DNA of 64,000 nt from Acanthococcus lagerstroemiae (lineage: Eukaryota > Arthropoda > Insecta > Hemiptera > Eriococcidae), in the NCBI GenBank assembly GCA_031841125.1, contig CM063106.1, positions 74,264,101-74,328,100 on the forward strand. The letters are read 5' to 3'. Below are positions 44,829-56,479 of the stretch, piece by piece (within the stretch, counting starts at the first letter, position 1; the number at the start of each line of letters is the position of its first letter). The notes under the pieces are model-generated. The model was not told the DNA's origin, ran no database searches, and saw nothing but the letters and a program-made list of their open reading frames with translations. Made by a program: the position numbers and the translations under genes.

Positions 44829-46267
44829 TACTCATACGTGGCTCCCACTGCGAAACCATACTACACCCCAGAAAAGTATCTTTTGTACTATAGTTTATAA
44901 TATGAGCAAGAAAGTAGTTACTTCAGAAAATTTCCTGTTTGCTGTATCTGTGGGTATCATCTGTTTCAAGTCGGAGGGAAGAAACTCATCTTCCTGCTCG
45001 TAAAAAAGTGTTTTCTTCCTAGCAGTTGACTTTAAAATGACAATCCCTCCGCGTATTCATTTCTTTTAGCGAAAAGGCGGATAGACATGAGATAGACATA
45101 ACTCATCAATTCCCAACTCTAGATTCTTTCCCCAAGAAAGTAAAGGGTTGGAACATTTATTCAACATTCGAATGTTATTCTAAGGTATCAACGAAGTAAG
45201 GCTTCTTGAAGTGCACCAATTTCGAATACTCGATCAGATTTTCGATCCGGCTCTCATTTAAATCCTGAAATCCTAAATTCACCGCAGAAATGGGGGAAAT
45301 GAACTGCTCTTAGAATGTGTAACTAAATATCAAGACAGAAGTATTTTGAATCGCTGAATCTGAAAATTCCATTGTATTATCGCATGTGCAGTTATTGTAA
45401 CAGTACATCATTTTTTGTATTAAAAAAAAAAAGATGGCGCTTTGTACTGTAAAGTTACGAACAGCAGGATTCATCGATTCAGTGCCTGTTCAATTTTTTT
45501 CGCTTTTTGTTTTTCATTGTTTATGTAATTATATTTTCCCCTTCAGATTTTCGATTTAGCTTCCATGTAAGCCCGAAAATTCAAATATCACTCTTGAAAT
45601 GAGCTACATTAACCGGGTTCACAATTCGGTGGAATATTAAAAATCAGCGACTAAGGCACTCCTACTTCGATACATTGTTAGAACTCTTAATTCGAGTTAA
45701 TTTCATTTATATTAGGGATCGAATTTGAATTTTAAAACTAAATTAGGAGCCGGCAAAAGAATCTGGTCGAGTATTCAAAATCAGGGATTGAATAAACCCT
45801 CAATTTGATGATAAAAGCTCGATTTTTTTCAATTTGAAATGTATAGATCGGAAGTGTGTCCCCAATTGATCCCGCCCCCTCAAACCAGAGACATTATTTC
45901 ACCAGAAATGAAACTAGATCTGACACTCGAAAAGCCTCGTTCATTCCACAGTTTGACTTGATCTACAACATAAAAAATGTGTGTGGATGGATAATCTCTT
46001 AAAGAATGATATACAATTTTCAACATCAGTTTACCCGCATACTGCTGATCTACAACTCAAACAGCAAAAGTTAGATAATTTTTATCCTACCCAGCTTTTA
46101 TTTTGTTCATCAGGAATTCAATTTTCCAATCTACTAATAATCAACGAAAAACAAAAATCAATTTCGAAACCGACGTCCACTACATTGATCCAGTCCACCT
46201 ACATACGCCAGAAAATCAGGAGAAATGCCGACTGAATCTACAGATGCCACATCGAAAATTCAAATAT
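44829..46267. repeat. Decayed dispersed repeat, no gene
   Basis: Phrases at 45220-45800 (GATCCGGCTCTCATTTAAATC, GTCGAGTATTCAAAATCAGG) recur in diverged form within this stretch and near 14640-14950. They read as remnants of an old family with a unit of perhaps 130 bp. A poly-A run is at 45422-45433. The overlapping frames at 45981-46363 show no domain. Confidence 0.4.
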
Positions 46268-46658
46268 GTGACCTGGAATCATGAAATGTGCCTCTGGTGT
46301 CAAAAAATCATTTTTCACCTTCTTGACAATTCTTATAGAACAAAATCACGCTCTTTTGAATAAAACAAATCGTAGCTTCCAATATTCATTAGTTTTTTCA
46401 AAAATTACATTTAAAATTTATATCAAAAGATTAAATTTTAAAAACATCGGTTTACACGGCGTCGTGTGAAACGGGCCTATGGGAATAACCAAGAACAAGA
46501 ATTCGGAACGCAGTTGTCATAGCAACGCGTAAACGCACCACCACAGATGTACACGCTATGTACATCTGTGCGCACCACTAACACGATCCCATCTTTACAC
46601 TCGTTTATCTCGAAAACTTGTTTTCGCACAAGAGGCACGTTTCATGATTCCACGCCAC
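46268..46658. mobile_element. 391-bp MITE, copy 2 of the 37213 family
   Basis: The left TIR is identical to copy 1 (GTGACCTGGAATCATGAAAT...). The right TIR is the complement with a few changes (CACGCCAC at the end). The flanks are ATAT (46264-46267) and ATAC (46659-46662), compatible with a decayed 4-bp duplication. The internal hairpin (46542-46570) and the X-box-like word (46513-46526) are both retained. Confidence 0.88.
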
Positions 46659-46939
46659 ATACAGAGATTAAAGAAAAATACCCGCCTGCTGAAACGAAAA
46701 TTCCCAGTAGCCAGTTTGGGTATAGCTACAATAATTCACCGGGGAATCAAGATCTGTTTCTTCTAAAGAGCCTAAAAGAGTGACGCTCGAGTGCGGTAGA
46801 GTATTACTGAGTTCCACAAAATCTTGCAAACTGAAAGGTACAAGAGTGTAAGTGTAGAAGAAGCTCAAATTGCTCTAATTAGTTTCACATAAATCTAAAA
46901 ATATTCTTGAGAGTTTTATATAGTATTGATGGAGTCTGG

Positions 46940-47190
46940 AGTCTTATAAAGTTTGAAACCAGCGTGAAAGGTCCTGAAGAACTCCCAAGTGAATTTGGAA
47001 TAGGCTGAAAGTATCTAAATTAATCTTATATAAACTTTTAAAGCAGCCTGAAAGGTCATTAAAAAGTCCCAAATGGATTCAGAATAAGCTGAAATTATCT
47101 AAATAAATCCTACAAACTTTTAAACTAGCCCGACATTGTCATTAAAAAGTCCCAAAAGAATTTGGGAGAAACTGGTAGTATCTGAATGAA
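46940..47190. repeat. Tandem repeat, about 83-bp period, three units
   Basis: Units start near 46942, 47024 and 47108. Each contains, in order, TCTTATA/TCCTACA-AACTTTT, a CCTGAAAGGTC-like word, AAAGTCCCAAATGGA or variant, AAGCTGAAAGTATCTAAA or variant, and ends near AATC. A looser repeat of GAGTCTTGAA-like words continues to about 47380. No coding sense. Confidence 0.75.
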
Positions 47191-47399
47191 GCTTAAACGA
47201 ATTTGAGAGAGTTTTAGAGCGTCTTTGCAAGATTTGAAAGAGTCTCACGGATCCCCAAGCGAGTCCGAAAGAGTTTTGAATATTTTGGAAGAATTTGGAA
47301 GAATATTGAAGAATATTAAACAAATTTAACAGAGTCTTGAACAGTTGCAGGCATATCCGAAAAAGTCTCAAACTATATACTACACATGCTCGGGAGAAG

Positions 47400-50165
47400 C
47401 CGTATGTTCAAGGATTTATCTGATCTTACAAGGCAGGTAGATTCCCAGCGTCTTGAAAACAAGACTTGAAGATCATTACAAGCGCTGAGTCCTAAATATC
47501 CGAGGATTTTCCTAACACGTAATCATTTTCATAATATTTCCTTGGGTACAGCAAATCGAGACTTTTGCTGCACCCTGCGCTCCTAGAATGTTCAACGTAC
47601 AGTATGAAAATCTCCACCATTGAGTAATAAGGACAGTAGTGCCAACAATAGTAAAGCACACTAGTTGGTACATTAGAATAATAAAAGACGACTAAGCAAT
47701 CGATAAATGCAATTGGAAATGGTTATAAGTATTCGACACCCAAAAAAAACGTTCTCGGAATTTTAATTAATCAAAGAGAACGCGGAAGACTGATTTTAAA
47801 TTGATTTCGCCATCAGCACGCCGGACGTTTCGATTAATAGCTTGTTTTTAACGAAGTAAAACATCCGTGAAACGTTTAATTATGAATTCGAACGCGATTA
47901 ATAATTTCGATAAAATAGCTCGAAAATACAAATCTACAATTTCGTTGAGAATACAGCGACGAAAGGGAGGGGGAGGAAGTCATTTATAACGACTGCGAAA
48001 CATTAATAAAAATGATACTCGACTGGCTCGGCAAAGGCCGAGGCAATCAGACGGCGATGAGTAAGTAGGTACCGGAAAAATCTGTGAGAAAAATAATGAC
48101 TAGGACCGTTTTCGGATGACGAAAACAGCGAGATGGAAATATATTTTCGACTGTAAAAAAACGATATTTCTATTTTTCCGCCATATTCCTTCGGCTGCGA
48201 GAATGAGTGCGAGGAAGCAGAGAGCAAACTGCTGTCAAATGCATGCGATATAGTTTAACTTACGTATACAAATTTGAATTCTTGGTCGTGAGGCGAGTTT
48301 GAGAGGAGGGACGCGATGCTGCCGACGTTCGTCGAATATTTTCTCACCCGAGTGCGGTAAATGAATTGTGAAATTATAATACAAGAATGAAGCGAAAATC
48401 GGTTCGGGTGAATTTGTATATCGAAATTCATCCATCGCAGTGTTGCTCACTTACGTGTTGCCGTTTTCCAGTAAAAGCTGAATTCTCCGCTGATTCGAGT
48501 CGAATGCGGCGAGCAAATAACAAAAGCATCGATCTCAGGATCCGACTGATTTTCGAACAGTCGAACCACCTTGTGCGTTTGGAATTTTCAGGACTTCTTT
48601 TCCGCTTATCAAACTTAAGCCCCCAGTACCCAATTCCCTCTTTTACCGATGGAAAAACGGCAGATAGCTCCTCACCGAGGCTGACTGAACCGGACAGTAA
48701 GTGAGCATTTGGTGACTGTGCTTTTTGGGCCGCTTGCTACCAGGAATACAAAAGAGTATGGCCTAATTCAAAATTCTAACATTGATGCACACACTGACTT
48801 TTATTTCGGCTACCAATGTTGTGCAACTTTTTTTCAGATAAAATTCTCCCTCCCCCGACAATTACATATCAGATTTTTTTGGATCAACTGACTAACAAAG
48901 CAGCTCTCAAATTCGTGTTATTTTTGACGCATAAGGAGCCCCAGTTAATATTACCTGATTTTCGGTTTTACTGAATATCCTAGCCTTTCTTCACTAATAA
49001 AATCATCTTATCTTTTTTCGAATCATCTGACTCCCCCTTCCTCCACCCCTACAATAATACTCTAAATTTTTTCAAAGAGGTCCCTACGAGAATACTGTGC
49101 GACCCCTTTTTCTGCATAAGGGTTATAGCACAGTTGTCTCTACCCCCCTAATTTGTACTTGTTATAAGAGCTCGTAACAAGATCAGATGTAAGAAATACT
49201 GTCTAATTTTTTTGTGGGGAATCTAAACTTTTCCCTGATAAAATAAAGGATGGACTGCCAAAACAGTAGCAATCTTTTTTGCACATAAACAGTCCCGGAA
49301 ACCCCTCTGATCTTATTTTGTATCCCCTAAACTTTTCCCTGCTGGCATCCGTACAAATCTTTTTGGCACATAAGGGGCCTCAGCAAATCGTTTGACGCTT
49401 TTTTGCGAAAGAGGGGGCGAATAAGCCTATAACCATCAGGGTTATCTTTTCTTTTAAACCTTAAAAAAAGGTGAGCTCTTTCAAATGTCAGCTAACTGGG
49501 TCTTTTAACTCAAATGCGCTAAGAATTGCTCACACTAAATCTGGGTGTTGTCAGGGGATAAATCTGTTACGACAAGACTTAGATTGGCAAATAGACAGAA
49601 AGCTAGGAAAGGTAGACCGACAGATCGTTTCGCAGACAAGCAGACTGATGTAGGAACAGATGAGCAAACAGGCAAGCGTCCACAGGGGTGTAGCGAAGGA
49701 GGTGTGTGTGGGTGACCTCACTCTTCCACGAAGCTTTGAAGTCGAGATTTTTTGGCAAATCCGACCATTGAGACGGTATTTTGGACCCTTAGTCCACAAA
49801 AAAATTGCTGGCAATTTTTTGTTCTTCCGTTTCCTTGAATGAAAATTTTTTATATAACTGAGTACCACTGAGTCGGCATTTTCAAAATCAGTTGGTAAAA
49901 TGTGAAAAGAACTCATCTTTCTTCGTATTCACTTTCTTCTTTTTTCATTTGCATGGAACATTTTTGCACATAGTCGGCCGGAATTTTGAACATTTTAGTT
50001 GGCAAAATGTAAGAAATTAGGCTATTTTGCTCCTGGATGAAAACTTGTTGCATTAAGTCAAGTCGGCATTTTCAGCAACAGTTGGCAAAATTTCAAAATT
50101 GTTCAGCTGTTCATTTTTTATTTTTTGTTTGATGCACGGAAATTTTTTTCACCAAATCAACATTA
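47400..50165. other. Spacer, some CpG-richer sequence, no gene established
   Basis: The interval 47800-48700 is less repetitive and has more CG dinucleotides than its flanks, and could contain conserved host sequence. Frames up to 121 codons (minus strand 49551-49916) and 105 codons (plus 48387-48704) show no domain. Repeated 'AGTTGGCAAAATGTGAAA'-like phrases occur near 49890, 49990 and 50080. Confidence 0.35.
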
Positions 50166-50766
50166 TGAATCGGTGAAAACCAAAAGGGGGGGGGGCTTAA
50201 GTCCAACATGGGCAGTTTTGAATTATCGGCTGAAATTGAGACATTAAGGTATGGCGGATCGACTGGTCCCGTAGAAATTTCGCTCACCTACCGGGAACAC
50301 GATTTTTAGAAAGAACGCACCAGAAAATTCCATGTTTTTGCAGGAAAAATAAAATATTTTCGGAAGATATGCGATTTTAAAAGAAAATATATGATTTTTT
50401 CGGCGCTATATATAATTTTTCTCACTTCTAGGGAATTCGTTCAATCAAAACGGGAACAAAACTAAAATGATCTACGAGTACTTTAGTATAGGAATGGGGC
50501 CCATGCAATTTCTGGCCATAATTTTCACTTTTCGTCACCGATAGAAACCAAAAGGGACTGAGTCCAAAACCTTTGAGTAGCTGTCGCTTCAGTACCCTTG
50601 TAATTTTTCTCGCGATGGTCTTTAAATTGTCTTTCATGGTCCCATTTCACGACCCTACAACATGTTTCTGACAAATTTTTAGTTTTGTATAAATCAGTTT
50701 TTTGTTTCTTCTGAAACGTGACAAAAATGGACTTCATCTCCTTTCGGTTCTCGACAGATTCATTTT
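50166..50766. mobile_element. Relative of the 20.1-kb TIR element (about 601 bp)
   Basis: The left end reads TGAATCGGTGAAAACCAAAA then a G run and CTTAAGTCC. The right end, read inward, reads TGAATCTGTCGAGAACCGAA then AGGAGATGAAGTCC. A third copy in plus orientation (CACCGATAGAAACCAAAAGG, then GACTGAGTCC) is internal, near 50537-50570. The shared word ANCCAAAAGGGNCTAAGTCC ties it to 20116-20804. TA target copies are plausible at 50164-50165 and 50767-50768. Confidence 0.6.
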
Positions 50767-51927
50767 TAACTCATTTCCACCTTTATCATACACCATTATT
50801 ATTTTTTTCCCCAGGTGACAATAATTTTTTACGAACCGTACTTCCGTTCGAGACTTTTTGGAAGACTTCCAATACTAAAGCAAAAAATTCAACTTCCGAT
50901 TTTATCGAATTATTCGAATCTTGAAATGATTTTTCCTACCAAATTATTGTCTGAACTCATTGTGGTTTTCCCACGGTGACTGAAATTTTCCACGAAACAC
51001 GGTGAATTCTCTTCCTATGCCATGAAAACTTCGGATATCGAATTATTTTACAATTTTAGATTTATCAAATTTGTTCGAACGAATCTGTGTCAAACCTCTC
51101 TGATCATTATTCCATAATGTGACAACAATTTAACACGAATCGTACTCAGTTTTCCGATACAATGTTTTTTTTCTTCTTGTTTATTTAGGGTGTCAAACAA
51201 ACTTTTTTTTAAATGGAATTTTATTGGACTTTCATTGAACTCTTTCCAGACTATTTATATGCGCGAAAACTGAGTTTGCAAGATACATAGTGATCGAAAT
51301 TGAGTTTTCGACAACACTACATTATTATTATTATTATTCCTCATTTTTCAATTTTTATTGAACCTATGTTAAAATTAGGTATTGAATTCTTATTGGACTT
51401 ACTGAACCATCCACGAATTGTTTAAGGACTCCCAATATCAATTAAGTTCAATATATCATTTTATTGAATTATTCGAATTTCAGATTTTTTACATCTTTAA
51501 GCTTCTTATCATGACTCGTAATGATTTTCCCGGTGTTATTGCAATTCAATGACCAATTCTTATTCTGAAAATTACCTGACAAAAATGTTCCGAAGAGACC
51601 CACCCAGCCTTCAATCTTTGTTCCTCTTCCCATAAATGCGATTTTTAATACTTTATGTTCCCATGTAATTTTTCTTGGACAATGAAAACCGCTACTCGCT
51701 CGCCACCTAAACACCCGCCACAAAGGTTCAGGGCATCTGCAGAAAATTTACTACCTGGTGAATTCCACTGGATATGTTGACGTCAAGAGAATTTCCCCAG
51801 CAGGGGCAGCGCAGCAGATATATAGCATTAAACTTTCAACCAACACACAGATAATAAAGATGAAACAGCGATCATAATAATAGAACAGTTGTTACAAGAC
51901 ATTGAAAAAACCATGCTCCTTGTACCA
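50767..51927. other. Unassigned spacer, no gene seen
   Basis: AT-rich with an ATT microsatellite near 51321-51337. No coding domain or bounded repeat recognised. Confidence 0.4.
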
Positions 51928-52225
51928 GCCTGCGAGCACTACACTCTGCTTGTGCACAATCTTGCAGACGAGACTGCAACCACGGGAGAGCATTTTCATG
52001 TCTGCTTCGCAGACTGCGTCGACATCAGAATGTCGTCATCCGCTAGGCTCCGCTGTGCATGTTGCGCTCCATATTTTTTGGCGCACTCAATTTTTGGACA
52101 CTACGTTCGCTGGACGATGATATTTTCATGTCGAAGCAGTCCACGAAACAGACATGAAAATGTTTTCCCGTGGTTACAGACTCGTGTGCAAGATGATGCA
52201 CTAGCAGAGCGTAGTGCTCGCAGGC
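51928..52225. mobile_element. 298-bp foldback with 96-bp arms
   Basis: The left arm (51928-52023) starts GCCTGCGAGCACTACACTC. The right arm (52130-52225), read inward, starts GCCTGCGAGCACTACGCTC. Both run through ACCACGGGA and CATTTTCATGTCTG to end in GTCGAC/TTCGAC. The arms are equal in length with scattered mismatches and enclose 106 bp. No TSD was found, and the 134-codon frame across it is a by-product. No known transposon end was recognised. Confidence 0.85.
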
Positions 52226-52336
52226 AAATGAAAAGGGTTGAGTCAGTCAGTCTTTCAGTTGTTGGTTTCTTCTTATTTTTTTCCTTCTTCTAACGCTCTT
52301 TTCGTCACGCTCCAAAGTATCGCTTTTTTCCGTTGT

Positions 52337-52605
52337 GTGCCAAAGTAAAGACATAAAAATTTCAAAACGATTCCCACGGAAATGATAATTCCTTTTTGTT
52401 AGTCCTTATCATTCCTCCTCAAATGTAACGTTTTCCCTGTTGGTGTTCTACCCATGGCTGGAATGTGCCAAAGTAAAGACAAGAAAAAGTCAAAATAAAT
52501 TTCTGTGGAAATTATTATTTCATTCCTCTTCAAATGTAACGCGTGAATGTAACGTTTTTCTGGTTTAAGTGCCAAAGTAAAGGCATGAAAATGTCGAATA
52601 TCAAA
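52337..52605. repeat. Direct repeats headed by GTGCCAAAGTAAAGAC
   Basis: The heading word occurs at 52337, 52465 and 52569 (last as AAAGG). The first two are followed by A-rich sequence, a TCATTCCTC(C/T)TCAAATGTAACG block and a TTTTCCCTG or TTTTTCTGG end. Spacing is 128 and 104 bp. Confidence 0.7.
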
Positions 52606-53764
52606 ATTACAGGACAGACATAAAATCCAAAAATGACAAAAAAATACTGAAATCAAAATAATGCTGTATAAAAGACACAAGGCAGAAGTATGTTCGTCAA
52701 AGGCAGATTAGAAGGCAGATAGAAAACAGAGAAGCAGATGGCGAGACATATAGGTAGACGGACTGACAGACATCCTTGTCTCGCATTATTGTGTTTAATT
52801 TACAAGTTTCCACCCATTTCGGTGTACGAAGGTAGCTCAACATGAAATATACGTAGGTCAGGTAACGTACTCAGTCAGCAGTTTCGTTTGATTTCTACTC
52901 GAAAAGGAAACTGATGAAGATAATGGTCGGACGTGACACTACGATAAAAGTAATTGAGTACGAACACGTTGTACGTTACTCGAGTAGACCTAATTTCGCG
53001 AAACATCGAGCTGTCATTCGTCGGAACAATAGTTAGCAGAAAATGAGAAATTTTCCATGAAGAAACACATCCAGGGCGCGTCGCGATCCGAAGAACGCCG
53101 CCAAAGAGAGGCAGCGCAGCGCTCGTAATTATTCATTTCAGTAAAAGGCTGCTGCACGTATGTACGAAAACGAAACAAAAACATACATCCATTCCCTCTG
53201 CCATTTTAAATAATAAAGATGAATGATATGATTCGTGTAATTAAACATTTTCCAACTGCGAACCTCACCTCTAAAACCGAATAGTTGGGTTCATACACGT
53301 CAAAATAATTACTCCGGCGTTACTTATAGTACCTTTTATTCGTACTCACCCAATTATGTGAAAAATCTCTATTTCAATTTTTCATCCCGCCAGAATATCC
53401 CGTAATGGAGAATATCCCGCCAGTAGGTATTCGAATCGTTCCGGCTTGTCAGTTTATTCCTGGATAGCCTTTAAATATAATCGGTGGGTCTTTCGATATA
53501 AAGGGACTTCTTTGCAACTATGACAACTGAGTGTACACTGATTTGCCTACCCTTATCAAGACAAGCGCGCAATTAAGAAACTAATGAAACCATATTCTGT
53601 TGTACAGACTTGATCACGTTGAGAAAGTTTTATTTGGAAAATAAATACGATAGATGTGCTTAGTTAAGCAAACTGCGAGAAGATGTAATGCGCATCATGT
53701 ACTGGGTATAAGTATTAAAATAGTTCTCCTTATTGCAGGTGAGGTGGAGAGAGTCTACGAGCTA
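52606..53764. other. Unassigned spacer, no gene seen
   Basis: A short CpG-rich patch lies at 53070-53135. ATATCCCGCCAG is duplicated near 53395 and 53413. No coding domain recognised. Confidence 0.4.
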
Positions 53765-54423
53765 GTAACCTACAAAGCCTTATGTATCAACATTTTGATA
53801 GTTTATTCAGTATGCTGAAGAAGAAGTAAACATAAAATTATGAAAACATTGATGAAGTACTATGAAAAGTAATAGAGGAGAAAATAAATTCAGCGGGATA
53901 TTGGAACGCTAGAGTAAGAGGAAGAAAAGAAGAAGGCGTTTTGATTTAGGATGAGAATGAAAGAGAGTCGAGACTCATAGAATTGTGTAAATAATATAAA
54001 TTAGTTATTGGAAACACTCTCTTTAAAACTCATGAGAGAAGAAAATACACTTACAATAGCCCGGGGTTGAAAGAAGATATCAAATAGACTACATTATGGC
54101 CAGAAGAAGAAGTACAAATCAAATATTGTATTGCAAGACATACCTAGGAGCGGATGTAGTATAGTGGCCACAATAAATTTAATAGTAATGAATGTAGGTT
54201 TAAATACTTAAAAAATGAATAAGAAGAAAGTAAAAGCAAAATGGAATTCGGAATCATTAGAAGAGAGGTAAAGAAAAGAGAATAACATGAAAGAGAAGCA
54301 AAATGAAAGAACTTTTTAAATCAAAGGAAGAAAATGATATTGAAGAGGAGTGTATATCGCTAACAAAACCAATAAATCTGGCAGCAAAGAAGAACTTACA
54401 TAGGTACTCAAATAATAGATAGG

Positions 54424-54601
54424 CAGGCGCGGATCTAGACTTGAATTTTGGTAGGAAGAATGGCTTCTAGAGGGTAATTTTTTTCTGTGATTTTTTTTTT
54501 TTTGATGAATGAAATGCATACTGCTGCATCAAAAAAACTATATATTATTAATTTTTTTTCTAAGTTGGGGGAGGGGAAATCCCCTCTTGTATCCGCGCCT
54601 G
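54424..54601. mobile_element. 178-bp MITE with CAGGCGCGGAT ends
   Basis: The left end CAGGCGCGGATCTAG and the right end, read inward, CAGGCGCGGATACAA share an 11-bp TIR. The interior is T-rich with a GGGGAGGGGAAATCCCC tract near the right end. It interrupts the linker of LINE copy II (copy I reads on as GGAAGGAGGAAAATGG). An 8-bp TSD is not clear, so hAT-like membership is tentative. Confidence 0.75.
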
Positions 54602-56299
54602 AGGAAGGAGGAAACCATGGATTAAAAGTAAAACATTAAAATTAATGGAAGAAGGAGAGAGTATAGACAAGCAAATGCTAAAGAAAGTAAGGAAAAAATA
54701 AATCAGGCTTTAAGAAATCAAATAAAGAGAGAATGTAAGAAGCAAAATGAAAATGAGTTAACCAGCCAGAATTGGGAGCAAATTGAGGAGCAAATGAAAG
54801 CAGAAAACCCTGATTAGGCGGATAACAAAGTAAAAAGATATTCTGGAACAATAACAAAAAAAAAATAATTTAACTGATGAAAAAATAAAATTATTGACTA
54901 TAAAAAGAACAAAGATTGGTGAGACATGTTGAAAAACTATGCATGTAAGAATGGAGCTGCAGATATAATTAAATGTACATAGAAATAGAAGATAAAGTGG
55001 AGGATGAAGAAAGAGGAGATTATATCTTTAGATTATAATTTGACAAAGCTTTGAAAGAAATGAAAGCTGGTAAAGCAAACTGAGTTGATAAAATGGCTAA
55101 AGAGCTATTAAAGAATCCAGGAGAAGTAGTTTCAAAAAATGTATACGAATTAATTTGTAAAATGTATAAGGAAGGAGAATATACCAATAGATTTTCCGAA
55201 AATCAGGAGAAAAAAAGGTTAGAGTAAGCAAATATGAAGATTATCGGAATATAAGATTAATTTTACATGCATCAAAGATTCTGAAAATGATGATAGATAT
55301 GAGAATACAAAGTGAAATAGAAGAAAACGTAGGACAAGATCAGTTTGGATTCATAAGAAGTAGAGAAAGTACAGAAGAAATTTTATGTTAAAAAAAGAAA
55401 AGAAAATAGTTTGGATATTATGCAGCATTTTAGATTTAGAAAAATAATTTGATGATGTTGAGTGGTCAGAAAATTTTCAAATACTGAAGGAGATAGGAAT
55501 GAAGTACAATGAAAGAAAAGAAATGTGGAATTTATATAAGGGTAAAGGGTCCAAATAAAAATACAGGATAAAATGGGAGCGGCAAAAATTCAAAAAGAGT
55601 GAGACAAAATAGCCGTTTGTCATCAGTACTGTTCAACCTATTAATAGAATAACTAATTAAAGAAATGAATGACAGGAAATCGGGCGTGAAAATACAAGAG
55701 AATGTGGTTATAATGATAAAATTTGCGAATGACGTAGCAGTAGCAGAAATAAGTGAAGAGGAACTAAAGGAAAGTTTAAAAAGCTGAATGAAGAATTGAA
55801 AATAAAATGTAAAATGAAGATGAATAAGAATAAAACATTAATGATGGTAGTCAGTAGATGAGAACAAGATTTAATAATTACGGGCATAGGGGGTGAAAAA
55901 ATAAAGGAGATATAAGAATTTAAGTACTTCGTTAGTCTGATAATCCAAGATGGAAGAAGTAAAACAGAAATGAAAAGTAGAATAGAACAAGCTAAAAGAG
56001 CTTGTTTTCAAGAAATGAGACATATTTAGGTCGAATATAGATTTGGAAGTAAGACCGAGATTTTTCGACCATATTGTAACGATATTCGCACCAAGAATGC
56101 ACGAGTGATGGAATAACGACGTTTATTCCACACGAATACACCATAACACTAGGAACAATAGTAAACTGGCTTTGAAAATACACAATTATCGCATTCCACC
56201 TTCCGCACTAGCCCAACTTTGAATATGTGTGCCGATGGTGGAATTCCTCCTCTCTCTTACCGTCCAGTGGAACTCACTGCCAAACCTCTCGTTACGATA

Positions 56300-56459
56300 G
56301 AGCACTATAAACACAAGTGCGGCAATACGCCATTTTGGTTCCAGCCGCGCCCGTGGATGCCGAGTCCGACTATGCGAAGCATACCGCGTAGTTGATTCGG
56401 CATCGACGGGCGCGGTTGGAACCAAAATGGCGTATTTCCGCACTAGTGTTTACAGTTTT
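56300..56459. mobile_element. 160-bp palindromic MITE, copy 2
   Basis: The left half runs GAGCACTATAAACACAAGTG to CGCGCCCGTGGATGCCGAG. The right half, read inward, contains ACTGTAAACACTAGTG, CGCCATTTTGGTTCCAACC and CGCGCCCGTCGATGCCGAA. TA flanks at 56298-56299 and 56460-56461. The outer ends and the GATGCCGA core match the copy at 44668-44828; the middle of each arm differs. Confidence 0.85.
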
Positions 56460-56479
56460 TAGTTACAATAGTACACAGC

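Noticed and set aside
51889..52293. 134-codon plus-strand frame as a small secreted or cysteine-rich protein
   Set aside because: It lies across a 298-bp foldback with inverted arms; the frame follows from the repeat, and no signal peptide or conserved cysteine pattern is convincing.
33836..54601. That all CAGG-ended MITEs here (33836, 41147, 54424, 18625) form one family
   Set aside because: Beyond the CAGG start their ends and interiors differ, and only 33836 has an exact 8-bp TSD; they are better treated as separate families.
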